A stretch of DNA of 64,000 nucleotides from positions 1 through 64,000 of the forward strand of contig NZ_JAUSFI010000066.1 of assembly GCF_030651495.1 (NCBI RefSeq), in the 5' to 3' direction. Made by a program: the position numbers and the translations under genes. The first letter of the stretch is position 1, and each line of letters opens with the position of its first letter. This document shows, one piece after another, positions 27,981-36,834 of this stretch. The stretch comes from Undibacterium sp. Lineage in GTDB: Bacteria > Pseudomonadota > Gammaproteobacteria > Burkholderiales > Burkholderiaceae_D. The notes below the pieces were generated by a model. That model searched no databases. It was given only the letters and a program-made list of their open reading frames with translations, and was not told the DNA's origin.

Positions 27981-29527
27981 GGCAATTCTCCGGCCTGTTC
28001 TTCTACGGTACTGGGTTGCTGGAGATCGACTGGTAAGCTCAACGTAAAGCTGCTGCCGCCGCCAGTGCGGCGGCGCAAGACCAAGCTGCCGCCATGCACC
28101 TCTGCAATCGCGCGGCATACCGCCAAGCCCAAACCAGAACCACGCTGGCTGGTGCGATCGGCATGATCGCCGCGGGCATACGGCTCAAAAATACCGCGCT
28201 GATCCGCCTCAGAAATACCCGCACCGCGGTCTTTGACGGATACCAGCATCTGCTGTGCGCCGGCGTGAGTACTCATGCTGACCACCAGATGAATCGGTTG
28301 ATCGGTATATTTCAGCGCATTGTCGAGCAGATTGGCGATCAATTGTGCGATCAGTACCGGATCGACCTTCACCAGCGGCAAGCTCTCCGGCACGGTAGAC
28401 CGAATGCGCCGGGCCGGATCGTACTGGCGCGTCCGTGCCAGCACGCTGCCGATGATCTCTTCCATCGATTCCCAGTCGCGTGCCAGCGTTTGTGTGGCAT
28501 TCGACAGGCGCACCAGTTGCAGCGTGTTCTCGGTAATGGTCGACAAATGCGTGGCTTCGCTGACGATGCTGGCCAGCAAGCGCTGCTGTTCTGCCGGGCT
28601 AAGTTTGTCGCGCTGGAGTTGCAAGGCGGAAGCGGCACCGACCACGACCGCCAGCGGCGTGCGCAAATCATGTGAAATCGCGGCTAAAAATATCCCCTGC
28701 AATTGTTGCCGCTGCGCCTCACGCTGGGCCACCAGCATCTCTGCGCTCAGACGCAGGCGCCACAGGGCCTGCGCCAGTATCGTGCATAAGGCGCTCGCAT
28801 GCTCGCGTCCCGCGTCGTCATCGGCACCAACCGCTTGTATGCAGACGGCACCGCTGATCTGCCCTCCCTGGCGCAGATCCCCCAGCGGCAGATACCAGGC
28901 ATCCAGGTCAGACCAACGGCCAGTCCCGGCCCCCAGTACGGCAGACTCTTTCATGCAACAGAGCAAACCATCGCGCACCGAGGCGGCCAGTTCAGGCCCG
29001 CTATCAAGTTCGCCGTCGGCCCCGATCAGGCACAGCAGATTAGTGCCGGGAAAAGCATCGTCCAGCGCACGCTGCCCGAGTGCCTGCACATCGGGCGCCG
29101 TACTCGCATCGGATAAATCGATCGCCAGGCGCTGTAATTGGCTGGCGCGCCGCTCATTAAGATGCGCGATCTCGGTCTCACGGCGCATGCCGGAAGCCAG
29201 CCTGTTAATCACCAGCGCGACCACCAGCATCGTCAACAGGGCGATAAAATTCTCAGATCGATCGACCTGAAAAGTCCAGCGCGGCGGGACAAAAAAGAAA
29301 TTCAGTGTGGCCACAGCAGCGAAAGCACCAACGACCGAGGCGATCCAGCCCAGACGATATGAGGCAATAGCGACAGCCAGGACAAACAACATGGCCTGAC
29401 TGGTCAGCGAGACATAATGGTCGAGCATGAAGGCACAGGCCGTTGCCGCACCCAATAGCAATACGAGAAAAATACTATCTCTGGCAGCCTGGCCCGGTGA
29501 GGTGAATAATCGCGCTATTTTTATCAT
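27977..29527 (-). CDS. Short KdpD-like sensor histidine kinase without the KdpD/USP domains
   Basis: 516 residues, against about 890-900 for full KdpD. It begins with the DUF4118 four-helix membrane domain (about 18-110; FFFVPPRWTF is the KdpD hallmark), then a GAF-like domain (about 130-265), the HisKA box SHDLRTPLAV (His near 285) and HATPase (LLDNALKYT, DRGAGI, GSGLGLAVC). The N-terminal KdpD and universal-stress domains, which in other bacteria sense turgor or bind c-di-AMP, are absent. No sign of a truncation scar is visible; such short versions are known. It heads a unit with kdpE and kup. Confidence 0.88.
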   Translation of the reverse strand: MIKIARLFTSPGQAARDSIFLVLLLGAATACAFMLDHYVSLTSQAMLFVLAVAIASYRLGWIASVVGAFAAVATLNFFFVPPRWTFQVDRSENFIALLTMLVVALVINRLASGMRRETEIAHLNERRASQLQRLAIDLSDASTAPDVQALGQRALDDAFPGTNLLCLIGADGELDSGPELAASVRDGLLCCMKESAVLGAGTGRWSDLDAWYLPLGDLRQGGQISGAVCIQAVGADDDAGREHASALCTILAQALWRLRLSAEMLVAQREAQRQQLQGIFLAAISHDLRTPLAVVVGAASALQLQRDKLSPAEQQRLLASIVSEATHLSTITENTLQLVRLSNATQTLARDWESMEEIIGSVLARTRQYDPARRIRSTVPESLPLVKVDPVLIAQLIANLLDNALKYTDQPIHLVVSMSTHAGAQQMLVSVKDRGAGISEADQRGIFEPYARGDHADRTSQRGSGLGLAVCRAIAEVHGGSLVLRRRTGGGSSFTLSLPVDLQQPSTVEEQAGELP

Positions 29528-29631
29528 CTGCTGAGCGTACCACAGGCGATATTAGTATGACATTAGGATTGATTCGGCAAATGCGTCGATATGCGCAAAA
29601 AAAGAGCGCCCAAGGCAAAGTTAAACGAAGA

Positions 29632-30252
29632 TCACTTTGCAGCTGCCGCTCTTTGAAAAGCTTCCAGTTGCTTCAATGCTTTCATGTCTTCATCCGTCAG
29701 TTGGTGCAACTTGCAGCGCGGATCGCTGTTCTGGATCGCGTGTATCATCGGACGGGTCAACGGAATGGCATCGCAACCGTGCCCGGTCTCGCAGACCGAA
29801 TCAAACTCAGGCTTGGCCTTGGCATGGCAGGCAAAGCAATTGCCGCCAAAACGATTGATGACATCGACAAAACCGCGTTTGCGAATCGAGGAGCCGTCTT
29901 TAGAAACATCCAACTCTACATACTCCCAGTCATGCGTCGCCGGATTGTACCCGGGGCCATGTTTCACCATCACTTCGCCAGGCACCAGTTGCACCACTGA
30001 ACCAGTCGGATAGATGCCCCCCTTTTCCGACTTTGCTACCGCTACGGTTTCCTTCAGATTGCCCTGTAAGTTGTCGACGTAAAAATGCTTTACCGGCGTC
30101 ATGTCCGTGATGCAATGGAAAGTGCTGTTGTCGACATTCATCTTTTTCCCATCACCGGCATTGCCGGCAATAGCATTGCCAAACAACAGCAAGGAGAGAA
30201 CTGCAACAACGCTGCATAACGGTAATGAGAGTTTGCTTTTTTTAGTCATCAT
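29632..30252 (-). CDS. Putative P460-like c-type cytochrome
   Basis: 206-residue exported heme protein. A signal peptide covers about residues 1-30. One CxxCH site (Cys139, Cys142, His143; NCFACHAKAKPEF) is placed near the C-terminal third after a beta-rich domain containing YPTGSVVQLVPGEVMVKHGPG. That order, beta domain before the heme site, is the cytochrome P460 / cytochrome c'-beta layout, whose members handle hydroxylamine or NO. Further cysteines (47, 154, 160, about 178) could form disulfides. It is co-directional with and downstream of the nir genes. P460 membership is a judgement from layout; the cross-linking Lys could not be assigned. Confidence 0.65.
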   Translation of the reverse strand: MMTKKSKLSLPLCSVVAVLSLLLFGNAIAGNAGDGKKMNVDNSTFHCITDMTPVKHFYVDNLQGNLKETVAVAKSEKGGIYPTGSVVQLVPGEVMVKHGPGYNPATHDWEYVELDVSKDGSSIRKRGFVDVINRFGGNCFACHAKAKPEFDSVCETGHGCDAIPLTRPMIHAIQNSDPRCKLHQLTDEDMKALKQLEAFQRAAAAK

Positions 30253-30580
30253 GATGTCAATCTTTAAAAATGGAGGAATCAGGCAGAAATAATAATCAAT
30301 AATATTGCTGGCAATTTAATTGCGAACAATTTGATTATACAACAAATTAATCGTACTGAATCCTGTCCAAATCTTTTGGGGGATGCCTGCGCATACAGAC
30401 TGACTTCATTTACTCTGCCTGGCCAGCGCTGACAATGGCTCATGCGGTTTAAACTTTTTAAAGCAGCAAAGTGAGTAGCCCTAGATTCGTAGCCCTAGAT
30501 TCGCAGCCAGAGCTTGGCGCTCAAGAGCTGCGTTCTCGACTATGGCGATCATCGCCAGTGGAATCGATCAGAGGAATATC
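30253..30580. other. Intergenic region with a short tandem duplication
   Basis: About 330 bp between the P460-like gene and the DUF3149 gene, holding the former's AT-rich promoter region. The 14-base unit TAGCCCTAGATTCG occurs twice in tandem at 30476-30503. No clear FNR box was found. Confidence 0.45.
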
Positions 30581-30736
30581 TTATTTCTTATTTTTTTGCT
30601 CTTCAGCGCGTGTCTCTTCTTCCATCTTACGCAAGAAAAATCGGATGAAAAATACCCCCATGCCCAGCATGAAGGCAATCCCGGCAATACTCGCACGACC
30701 AGAATCGGTAGAAAATAGATCGCTTAACAGTTTCAT
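30581..30736 (-). CDS. DUF3149-type small membrane protein
   Basis: 51 codons, read from the ATG at 30736 with GGAG 6 bases upstream. The N-terminus reads MKLLSDLFSTDSG, followed by one hydrophobic helix (IAGIAFMLGMGVFFIRFFL) and a charged tail KMEEETRAEEQKNKK. This matches the small betaproteobacterial DUF3149 family: a short amphipathic start, one helix and a basic/acidic tail. It is probably an inner-membrane accessory subunit; no function is known. It lies 105 bp past nirN on the same strand and could be the last gene of the nir transcript. Confidence 0.75.
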   Translation of the reverse strand: MKLLSDLFSTDSGRASIAGIAFMLGMGVFFIRFFLRKMEEETRAEEQKNKK

Positions 30737-30841
30737 TGAGTGCTCCTTAAAAATTGAATAAACTCAGTATGAGCCTGTTTAATTTTCAAACCGTTGATCT
30801 CTGTCAATGGTCTCTCTTTGATTTTTAATATCTGCTACGCT

Positions 30842-32368
30842 TTAATGACTGGTCCCGGCGGAACGTGAAATTTTATTGAAGACGTTATATTTTCCGCTAG
30901 GTTTTTTCATCGGGATGCGTTTGACTACCTGCAGGGTTTGCGCGTCGTAAATCACCAGTTCACCGTCATTTTCCCAGATGCTGACGACGGCATATTTACC
31001 GTCGCGGGTAAATTCAGTGTGGGCCGCGACTTTGCCCGGGCTCGGCCGCAGTTGCGCGATGACTTCCAGTTTTTGCTTGTCAATGATCTGGATCACGTCC
31101 CGGTCTTTCGTCCCGTTAAACACATCAACCCAGGCGTAGGGCGTGTTTTCGTGGCTACGCATGAAAAAACCTGGGCCTAAGGTAGGAATTTGTTTTTCTA
31201 TTTTCCAGCTCGTCATATCGACCACGGTGACCACGCCTTCTTTCAAGTTGGGCGTTGCCAGCACTGGCTTGCCCTGATAGTCCCAAGTGATGCCTGAACC
31301 CAGATGCGGCATGCCTGGCAAGGTAACACTGGTGATCTTTTTTCCCGCATCGAGATCAATGACCTGCCCGACTCCGCCGCGTGATGAACCGATCAAGTGC
31401 TTATAGCTGCCATCGAAGAAAAAATCGTCGAGATAATCCTCCAGACGCAGGCGGCGTGGCTGAAACGATGGCGTGCCGGTGCTGTTGGTCTGGGTAATCT
31501 GCTCGTCATAGCTAAATTCCCACACCTCAGGAATATCTTTGAGGGCAGCGATAAAACTCTTGCGCGGGGCGGCATCATACACGGCCGAAACGCGAGAGGA
31601 TTTGCCGCTGTCGTCTTTGACGTCGATGACTTTAATTGGCGTCAGATCCCGGGTGTCCAGCACCACCATGGTGTGCGGCAGATAATTGGCGATCATGGCG
31701 TAGCGCCCGTCGCTGGAGACTGCCATATTGCGGGTGTTAATGCCGACGCGTATTTCTGAGATCAGTTTCAGATTCCAGATGTCGTATTTGGCGACCCAGC
31801 CATCACGCGAGGCAAAATACACGTAGCGGCCATCCGGTGAAAACTTGGGGCCGCCATGCAATGCGTAGCGGGTAGCAAAGCGCGTGATGGGTTCAAACTT
31901 GTCGCCATCCAAAATCGTCGCGTGATGATCGCCCAGCTCGACCACGACAAACAAATTGAGCGGGTCGGCCTTGAACACGGGCTGATCCGGCAGTTTGCCA
32001 GCCTGATGCACGATGCGCGAGGTCTGCATCTCTTTGACGCCCCACTCCGGCGTGGTGGCTAGCGGGGTGTAGATCAGCTCGGTGAGTGCCTTGATTTGTT
32101 CTGTGCTGAGTTTGTCGCCAAAACCCGGCATCTGTGTCGCGATGCGCCCTTCGCTGATGGTTTTAACCGCCTCCGGACGGCGCAAGCGTTCCAGATTACC
32201 GGGCAATAAGGCAGGACCATTGCTGCCCAAACGGTCTGCGCCATGGCAAGAAGCGCAATTGGCCTGATACAGCGCATGACCGCCAATCTCCCCCCCCGCT
32301 GCCAACACCGACGCTGCATGCAAGCCCAGCAAAACCAATAACAGCTTATTCAAAGACGCCCCCATCAT
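30842..32368 (-). CDS. nirN: Dihydro-heme d1 dehydrogenase / cytochrome NirN
   Basis: 508 residues. A signal peptide covers about 1-23. A cytochrome c domain follows with CASCH (Cys38, Cys41, His42) and likely axial Met in ATQMPGF. Then comes an eight-bladed propeller that binds heme d1, with YALHGGPKFSPDGRY, MPHLGSGITW and the C-terminal KYNVFNK. NirN introduces the double bond of heme d1 in the last biosynthetic step and passes the cofactor on to NirS. It resembles NirS but is shorter and sits at the end of the biosynthetic operon, so I call it NirN. Its ATG overlaps the nirJ stop (ATGA). Confidence 0.9.
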   Translation of the reverse strand: MMGASLNKLLLVLLGLHAASVLAAGGEIGGHALYQANCASCHGADRLGSNGPALLPGNLERLRRPEAVKTISEGRIATQMPGFGDKLSTEQIKALTELIYTPLATTPEWGVKEMQTSRIVHQAGKLPDQPVFKADPLNLFVVVELGDHHATILDGDKFEPITRFATRYALHGGPKFSPDGRYVYFASRDGWVAKYDIWNLKLISEIRVGINTRNMAVSSDGRYAMIANYLPHTMVVLDTRDLTPIKVIDVKDDSGKSSRVSAVYDAAPRKSFIAALKDIPEVWEFSYDEQITQTNSTGTPSFQPRRLRLEDYLDDFFFDGSYKHLIGSSRGGVGQVIDLDAGKKITSVTLPGMPHLGSGITWDYQGKPVLATPNLKEGVVTVVDMTSWKIEKQIPTLGPGFFMRSHENTPYAWVDVFNGTKDRDVIQIIDKQKLEVIAQLRPSPGKVAAHTEFTRDGKYAVVSIWENDGELVIYDAQTLQVVKRIPMKKPSGKYNVFNKISRSAGTSH

Positions 32369-33567
32369 GCTACCTTTACGCCGCGAATCGGAATATACGG
32401 CGCCAGTTTGACGCGTTCACGGTCGCCGCTAACGCCAATTTCTTCGTCAGACAAGTAACAGGCAGGATCTTCTTGCCATGGGTCGTTAGTCAGTTGCAGT
32501 GCGCGCACCCGGGTGTTACCGCCGCAAACATCAAAATAGCGGCATTCGCCGCAACGGCCCTTGATCTGGCGCGGCACAGCTTTCAGGCCAGCCATCAGCG
32601 GATCAGAAACATCGGTCCAGATATCAGAAAATTGACGTTCGCGCACATTGCCCAGCGGGTAGTGCCACCAGAAAGTGTCGGGATGAACGACACCTAAATT
32701 ATCGATATTCGCGACATTCACACCTGACGAATTGCCGCCCCATTGCGCCAGCTTGGCGCGCAGTGCCGCTTCGCGTTCAGGGAAGCGCGCACGCACCCAT
32801 TGCAGCAGATAGACGCCATCGGCATCGTTATTACCGGTGACAAATTCTTTTTCCAAACCGCGCTGCAGGTAGTCCCAGCAAGTATCAAATAGCAAATCCA
32901 TCGCGTCGCGGGTAGTCTGCAAGAAAGCGTCGTGACCACGATTTTTATTCCCGCGCCCGGCGTAATTGAGGTGCGATAAATAGAATTTATCGATGCCTTC
33001 GTCTTCTACCAGTTTCAGCAAGGCGGGCAGATCGTGCGCATTATCTTGCGTCAGGGTGAAGCGCACGCCAATCTTGATCCCGGCATCGCGGCACAGACGC
33101 ACGCCGTGCAATGAGGCGTCAAACGCGCCTTCTTTGCGGCGGAATTGATCATGCGTTTCGCGCATCCCGTCGAGGCTGATACCGACATAATCAAAGCCGA
33201 TGGCAGCGATTTGCTCGATATTGCTTTCATCGATCAGGGTGCCATTGGTCGACAGGCCGACATAAAAACCCATCTGCTTGGCACGGCGCGCGATGTCGTA
33301 AATATCAGGACGCAATAATGGCTCGCCGCCAGACAAAATCAGCACCGGCACGCCGAAGCTCTTCAGATCGTCCATGGTGGCATTGACTTCATCCAGACTC
33401 AGTTCACCGGCAAAATCCTTGTCGGCAGAAATCGAATAACAGTGCTTGCAAGTGAGATTGCAACGGCGGATCAGATTCCAGATCACGACTGGGCCGGGCG
33501 GATTACGCTTGGGGCCGAGTGGCGTTGGGCTGGCGATTTCGCGCATGTATTGGCTGATACGAAACAT
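32365..33567 (-). CDS. nirJ: Heme d1 biosynthesis radical SAM protein NirJ
   Basis: 400 residues. The radical SAM cluster motif is CNLTCKHC (Cys36, Cys40, Cys43), with SGGEPLLR as the SAM-binding GGE motif. A C-terminal SPASM-like region supplies further cysteines (GRCGECRYFDVCGG ... DPAC) for a second cluster. NirJ replaces the two propionates on rings A and B of didecarboxysiroheme by oxo groups. GAGG stands before the ATG. The stop overlaps the nirN start. Confidence 0.95.
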   Translation of the reverse strand: MFRISQYMREIASPTPLGPKRNPPGPVVIWNLIRRCNLTCKHCYSISADKDFAGELSLDEVNATMDDLKSFGVPVLILSGGEPLLRPDIYDIARRAKQMGFYVGLSTNGTLIDESNIEQIAAIGFDYVGISLDGMRETHDQFRRKEGAFDASLHGVRLCRDAGIKIGVRFTLTQDNAHDLPALLKLVEDEGIDKFYLSHLNYAGRGNKNRGHDAFLQTTRDAMDLLFDTCWDYLQRGLEKEFVTGNNDADGVYLLQWVRARFPEREAALRAKLAQWGGNSSGVNVANIDNLGVVHPDTFWWHYPLGNVRERQFSDIWTDVSDPLMAGLKAVPRQIKGRCGECRYFDVCGGNTRVRALQLTNDPWQEDPACYLSDEEIGVSGDRERVKLAPYIPIRGVKVA

Positions 33568-33579
33568 GATTTTTTTCCT

Positions 33580-34116
33580 CTATGCTGTTGGCTGAGTTTG
33601 CTGAGTTGGCGCGGTTTTGGCGGACAACCTCAGGCCAGTTTTTTTCAGAATACGGGTGCTGTACAAGACTTGGTGGGCGCGTACCGGTTCGCCCTGTAAT
33701 TCTTCCAGTAGGGCGGCAATGCTGGCGACCTGGGTTTCGACTTCGTCACGGGTTTTGCCGTGCACCATGGCAAACAAGTTATACGGCCATTGCGGCAAAT
33801 GGCGCGGGCGACGGTAGCAATGACTGACGAAAGGCAAGTTACCGACACGTTCGCCCAACTGATCGATCATTTCATCGGGCACATCCCAGACCGACATGCC
33901 ATTGGCGCGATAGCCTAGCGCGTAGTGATTCGGCACCACGCCGATGCGGCGTATCACACCGCGGTCTTGCATATGGCGCATGCGCTGCATCAGCAGTTCG
34001 GGGCTGATCTGCAATTGCTCGGCCAGCACATGGTAAGGACGTGCCGCCAGCGGCAGGCCGCCTTGGGTGGCGACGATGATGGCGCGGTCAATAATGCTGT
34101 TTTCTATATTACTCAT
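33580..34116 (-). CDS. nirH: Siroheme decarboxylase subunit NirH
   Basis: 178 residues of the AsnC/Lrp-like Nir decarboxylase family: an N-terminal winged helix (LAEQLQISPELLMQRMRHM) and a C-terminal ferredoxin-like domain containing CYRRPRHLPQWPYNLFAMVHGK, the NirL/NirH-type signature. With NirD, L and G it removes the acetate carboxyls of siroheme. It is not expected to act as a DNA-binding regulator despite the fold. It is separated from nirG by 13 bp and from nirJ by 12 bp. Confidence 0.9.
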   Translation of the reverse strand: MSNIENSIIDRAIIVATQGGLPLAARPYHVLAEQLQISPELLMQRMRHMQDRGVIRRIGVVPNHYALGYRANGMSVWDVPDEMIDQLGERVGNLPFVSHCYRRPRHLPQWPYNLFAMVHGKTRDEVETQVASIAALLEELQGEPVRAHQVLYSTRILKKTGLRLSAKTAPTQQTQPTA

Positions 34117-34129
34117 AGTAATTTTTTGT

Positions 34130-34573
34130 TCATGCCCGTAGTTTCAGCTCAACAAAATATTCCTTCATTTTAGGAAAATTAAACACGGCACATCCGGTGT
34201 CTTGCTCTATCGCGCTGATGACTTCAACGATTTGCTGTGGCGTTTCAGTGGCAACGACAAACCACATATTGAGTTCATGCTCGCGCTCATAATTATGCGC
34301 CACCTCCGGCAAGGCGTTAACTTTGGCGGCGATGGTGTCGTAATGCTCGGCCGGCGCATGCAAGGCAGCCAGGGTAAATGCACCGCCCGCCCGTTCGATC
34401 TGAAACAAGGGCCCGATGCGGGTCAGTATGCCGCGCTCGAGCAGACTGGCCAAGCGCGTGATTAACGCATCTTCACTGATGCCGAGTTCATTGGCAGCGA
34501 CCAGATAAGGCCGCTCGCAGACCTGCAAGCCACCTTGTAAATGATTGATGATGGCGCGATCGAGTTCATCCAT
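34130..34573 (-). CDS. nirG: Siroheme decarboxylase subunit NirG
   Basis: 147 residues. A winged-helix N-terminus (LVAANELGISEDALITRLASL) is followed by the NirD/NirG-type signature HNYEREHELNMWFVV. The final PKMKEYFVEL is also typical. It partners NirH in siroheme decarboxylation to 12,18-didecarboxysiroheme. Its ATG overlaps the end of nirDL by 8 bases. Confidence 0.88.
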   Translation of the reverse strand: MDELDRAIINHLQGGLQVCERPYLVAANELGISEDALITRLASLLERGILTRIGPLFQIERAGGAFTLAALHAPAEHYDTIAAKVNALPEVAHNYEREHELNMWFVVATETPQQIVEVISAIEQDTGCAVFNFPKMKEYFVELKLRA

Positions 34574-35648
34574 GGTTTGTCTTTGTTAATTTGGCTAGAT
34601 GCGCAGTTGATACACCTGCCGCTGCCAAGTTCATATAATGTGCGCCGCGTTGCTTGAAGCGGCGCTGGCTAAACAAGGTCGTGTGCACATACTGATCTAA
34701 TCCGCACGCCTCGGCCAGCGCGGTGATCCGTGCTTCAACATCAGAGCGGTCTTTGCCGTGGATCATGCAAAACAGATTGTAAGGCCAGTGCGGCAATAGT
34801 CTTGGGCGGCGATAGCACAGCGTGACCCGGCCTGAAGCCGCGATGCACCGGCCCACTGCGCTGACCACAGCGTCGGGCACATCCCAGACCACCATGGCAT
34901 TGGCGTTAAAGCCCAGCTCATGATGCCGTACGATGACACCGAAACGCTTGATCACGCCCTGCTCACTCCAGCGCGTGATGGTGGCGATGGCGTCGTTTTC
35001 ATCGACACCAAGCTGGGCGAAGGGTTGCGGCACCAGCGCCAAGCCGTTTTGCAGCGCCACCAACAAACTTTTTTCGGCGCTGTCGAGTTGTGCAATACCA
35101 TCGCTACAGGTCCTTGCCTCCGGCACAATGGGTGCCGTCTGCTCACGATAATGTGGCCCTGCCGCGCTCAGATCAAAACCCAGATCAATATGAAAATCTT
35201 CCAGCATCGGCAGCACCAAAACCGCGCCGCAATCACAGGCCAGCTCTATCTCATGCAAGACGGCATGCAAATGTTCCAGCGTCGCTGCGGTGGCTACAAA
35301 CCAGAGGTTGTAGTGATGCTCGCGTTCATAATTATGATTGATTTCTGCCTGCGCACTGACATAGGCAGCCACTTCGGCCAGACGTTCCGCCGGCACCGCC
35401 AATGCAGCTAATGCGCTCGCGCCTACCGAGTTGGGCCGGAACACCGCGCCGACGCGGCTGATAGTTCCGCGCTGCTGCAAGTTACGCAAGCAAGCAAGCA
35501 CGCTCGCCTCGTCGGTGGCTAACTGGCTGGCGAGGTGCGCAAACGGCCGTGAGATCAAAGGAAAATCGCGCTGAAATGCATTGAGCAAATTAAATTCAAA
35601 TGCGGCCGATGGCTCAGGCGGGCGGATTAAGTCTAGCGGCGCATTCAT
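34566..35648 (-). CDS. nirDL: Fused siroheme decarboxylase NirDL
   Basis: 360 residues carrying two copies of the Nir AsnC-like unit. The first half (about 20-165) has HNYEREHHYNLWFVA, the NirD type. The second half (about 190-345) has CYRRPRLLPHWPYNLFCMIHGKD, the NirL type. Fusion of nirD and nirL is known in Paracoccus and other denitrifiers. The start is the ATG at 35648, one base after the nirF stop (TAAGATG); the frame extends upstream inside nirF but without a ribosome binding site. It overlaps nirG by 8 bases. Confidence 0.93.
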   Translation of the reverse strand: MNAPLDLIRPPEPSAAFEFNLLNAFQRDFPLISRPFAHLASQLATDEASVLACLRNLQQRGTISRVGAVFRPNSVGASALAALAVPAERLAEVAAYVSAQAEINHNYEREHHYNLWFVATAATLEHLHAVLHEIELACDCGAVLVLPMLEDFHIDLGFDLSAAGPHYREQTAPIVPEARTCSDGIAQLDSAEKSLLVALQNGLALVPQPFAQLGVDENDAIATITRWSEQGVIKRFGVIVRHHELGFNANAMVVWDVPDAVVSAVGRCIAASGRVTLCYRRPRLLPHWPYNLFCMIHGKDRSDVEARITALAEACGLDQYVHTTLFSQRRFKQRGAHYMNLAAAGVSTAHLAKLTKTNHG

Positions 35649-35649
35649 C

Positions 35650-36834
35650 TTAAAACCCGATGCGCGCAGCACGATTGGTAAAGAAGATGCCACTGGGCGC
35701 AGCGGCTGGCAATTCAATCCGTTTGGCAAAGCTGGTCGTGTCATACACCACCACGCGATTATCGTCGCGTGCCGAAATCCAGACGGCTTCGCCACGCGGG
35801 GTAAATTCCATGTGCAGCACCGCCTTGCCTGGCTCTAAATGCTGAACAACGCTGCGTGATTCGACATCAATCACCTGTACCTGAGCATTATCGGGGAAGG
35901 CGAAATTCACCCAGATCTGCCGGCCATCCGGACGCGCAATCACAAACACCGGCTGCCCGGCCACCGCCACACGAGCAACTTCTTGCCAATTTGCGGTATC
36001 CATGATTAACACTTCATGCCTGCCGATCGCCGGAACATAGGCAAAGCGCCCCGCTACCGCCCAACCGCGCAAATGCGGCATTTTGAACACCGGCAATTTT
36101 TCTGCGCCCTTGCCGTAGCCGTCGAGAATGCGGCGCACGCCCAGTTCTGGATGCCATAGATCAAGCAGGGCCATACCATCTTCACCAAACAAGCCTGCCA
36201 GATAATAGCGGCCATCCGGCGTGATTAGCCCATCATAGGGTTCACGGCCGATGTTTTTAAATTTTGTTACCCGTGGTGCACCCGGGTTACTCAGATCCGC
36301 GGTCCAGATTTCACCGGCATCAAACAGGCTCCAGACAAAACGATTCCCCGGCGCGTCAGCCAGCCCTACCACTTTAGAGAATTTGCCCTCGTTACCATAC
36401 GCTGCCGGAATATCGGCGACCAGTTCCAGCGTATCGGCCTTGAATATCTTGACCCCGCCCGGCACATAATTTTGTGCCGCGACCAGCGTCCCATCTTGCG
36501 AAATCGCGCCGCCAATGCTATTGCCAGCCTGCACAATCCGGCGCTCTATTACCCCGCGCAATAAGTCAACTTTACTTAACCCGCCATCACGCCCAAACAC
36601 ATAGGCATAGCGCGCATCACGCGAATACACCAGCGAGGCATGCGACAGGTCGCCCAAACCCTGCACCGTAGCAATTGAAACCAGCTTACTGGTATCGACA
36701 ATCTGCACGCTGCCTGAAGCACGCTCGATCACCACGCCCAAGTCACCCGTACCACGCAAGGTAGGGCTGGCGCAGCCGCTCAGTAACACAACGAAGGCTA
36801 CCAGCAATACGGCGGCCAAAGGTTTATTTTTCAA
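35650..36834 (-). CDS. nirF: Heme d1 biosynthesis lipoprotein NirF
   Basis: 394 residues. A signal peptide ends in the lipobox LLSGCAS (Cys near 21), so it is a periplasmic lipoprotein. The rest is a beta-propeller related to the d1 domain of NirS, with repeated blades such as SHASLVYSRDARYAYVFGRDGG and HMEFTPRGEAVW. NirF is required in the late periplasmic steps of heme d1 maturation. It overlaps nirC by 11 bases and is followed directly by nirDL. Confidence 0.93.
   Translation of the reverse strand: MKNKPLAAVLLVAFVVLLSGCASPTLRGTGDLGVVIERASGSVQIVDTSKLVSIATVQGLGDLSHASLVYSRDARYAYVFGRDGGLSKVDLLRGVIERRIVQAGNSIGGAISQDGTLVAAQNYVPGGVKIFKADTLELVADIPAAYGNEGKFSKVVGLADAPGNRFVWSLFDAGEIWTADLSNPGAPRVTKFKNIGREPYDGLITPDGRYYLAGLFGEDGMALLDLWHPELGVRRILDGYGKGAEKLPVFKMPHLRGWAVAGRFAYVPAIGRHEVLIMDTANWQEVARVAVAGQPVFVIARPDGRQIWVNFAFPDNAQVQVIDVESRSVVQHLEPGKAVLHMEFTPRGEAVWISARDDNRVVVYDTTSFAKRIELPAAAPSGIFFTNRAARIGF

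Noticed and set aside
30335-30352. FNR-like TTGATTATACAACAA upstream of the P460-like gene
   Set aside because: The second half-site does not match ATCAA at the right spacing.
30471-30761. Plus-strand open frame of 96 codons
   Set aside because: It is antisense to the better-supported DUF3149 gene, with no recognisable protein features.
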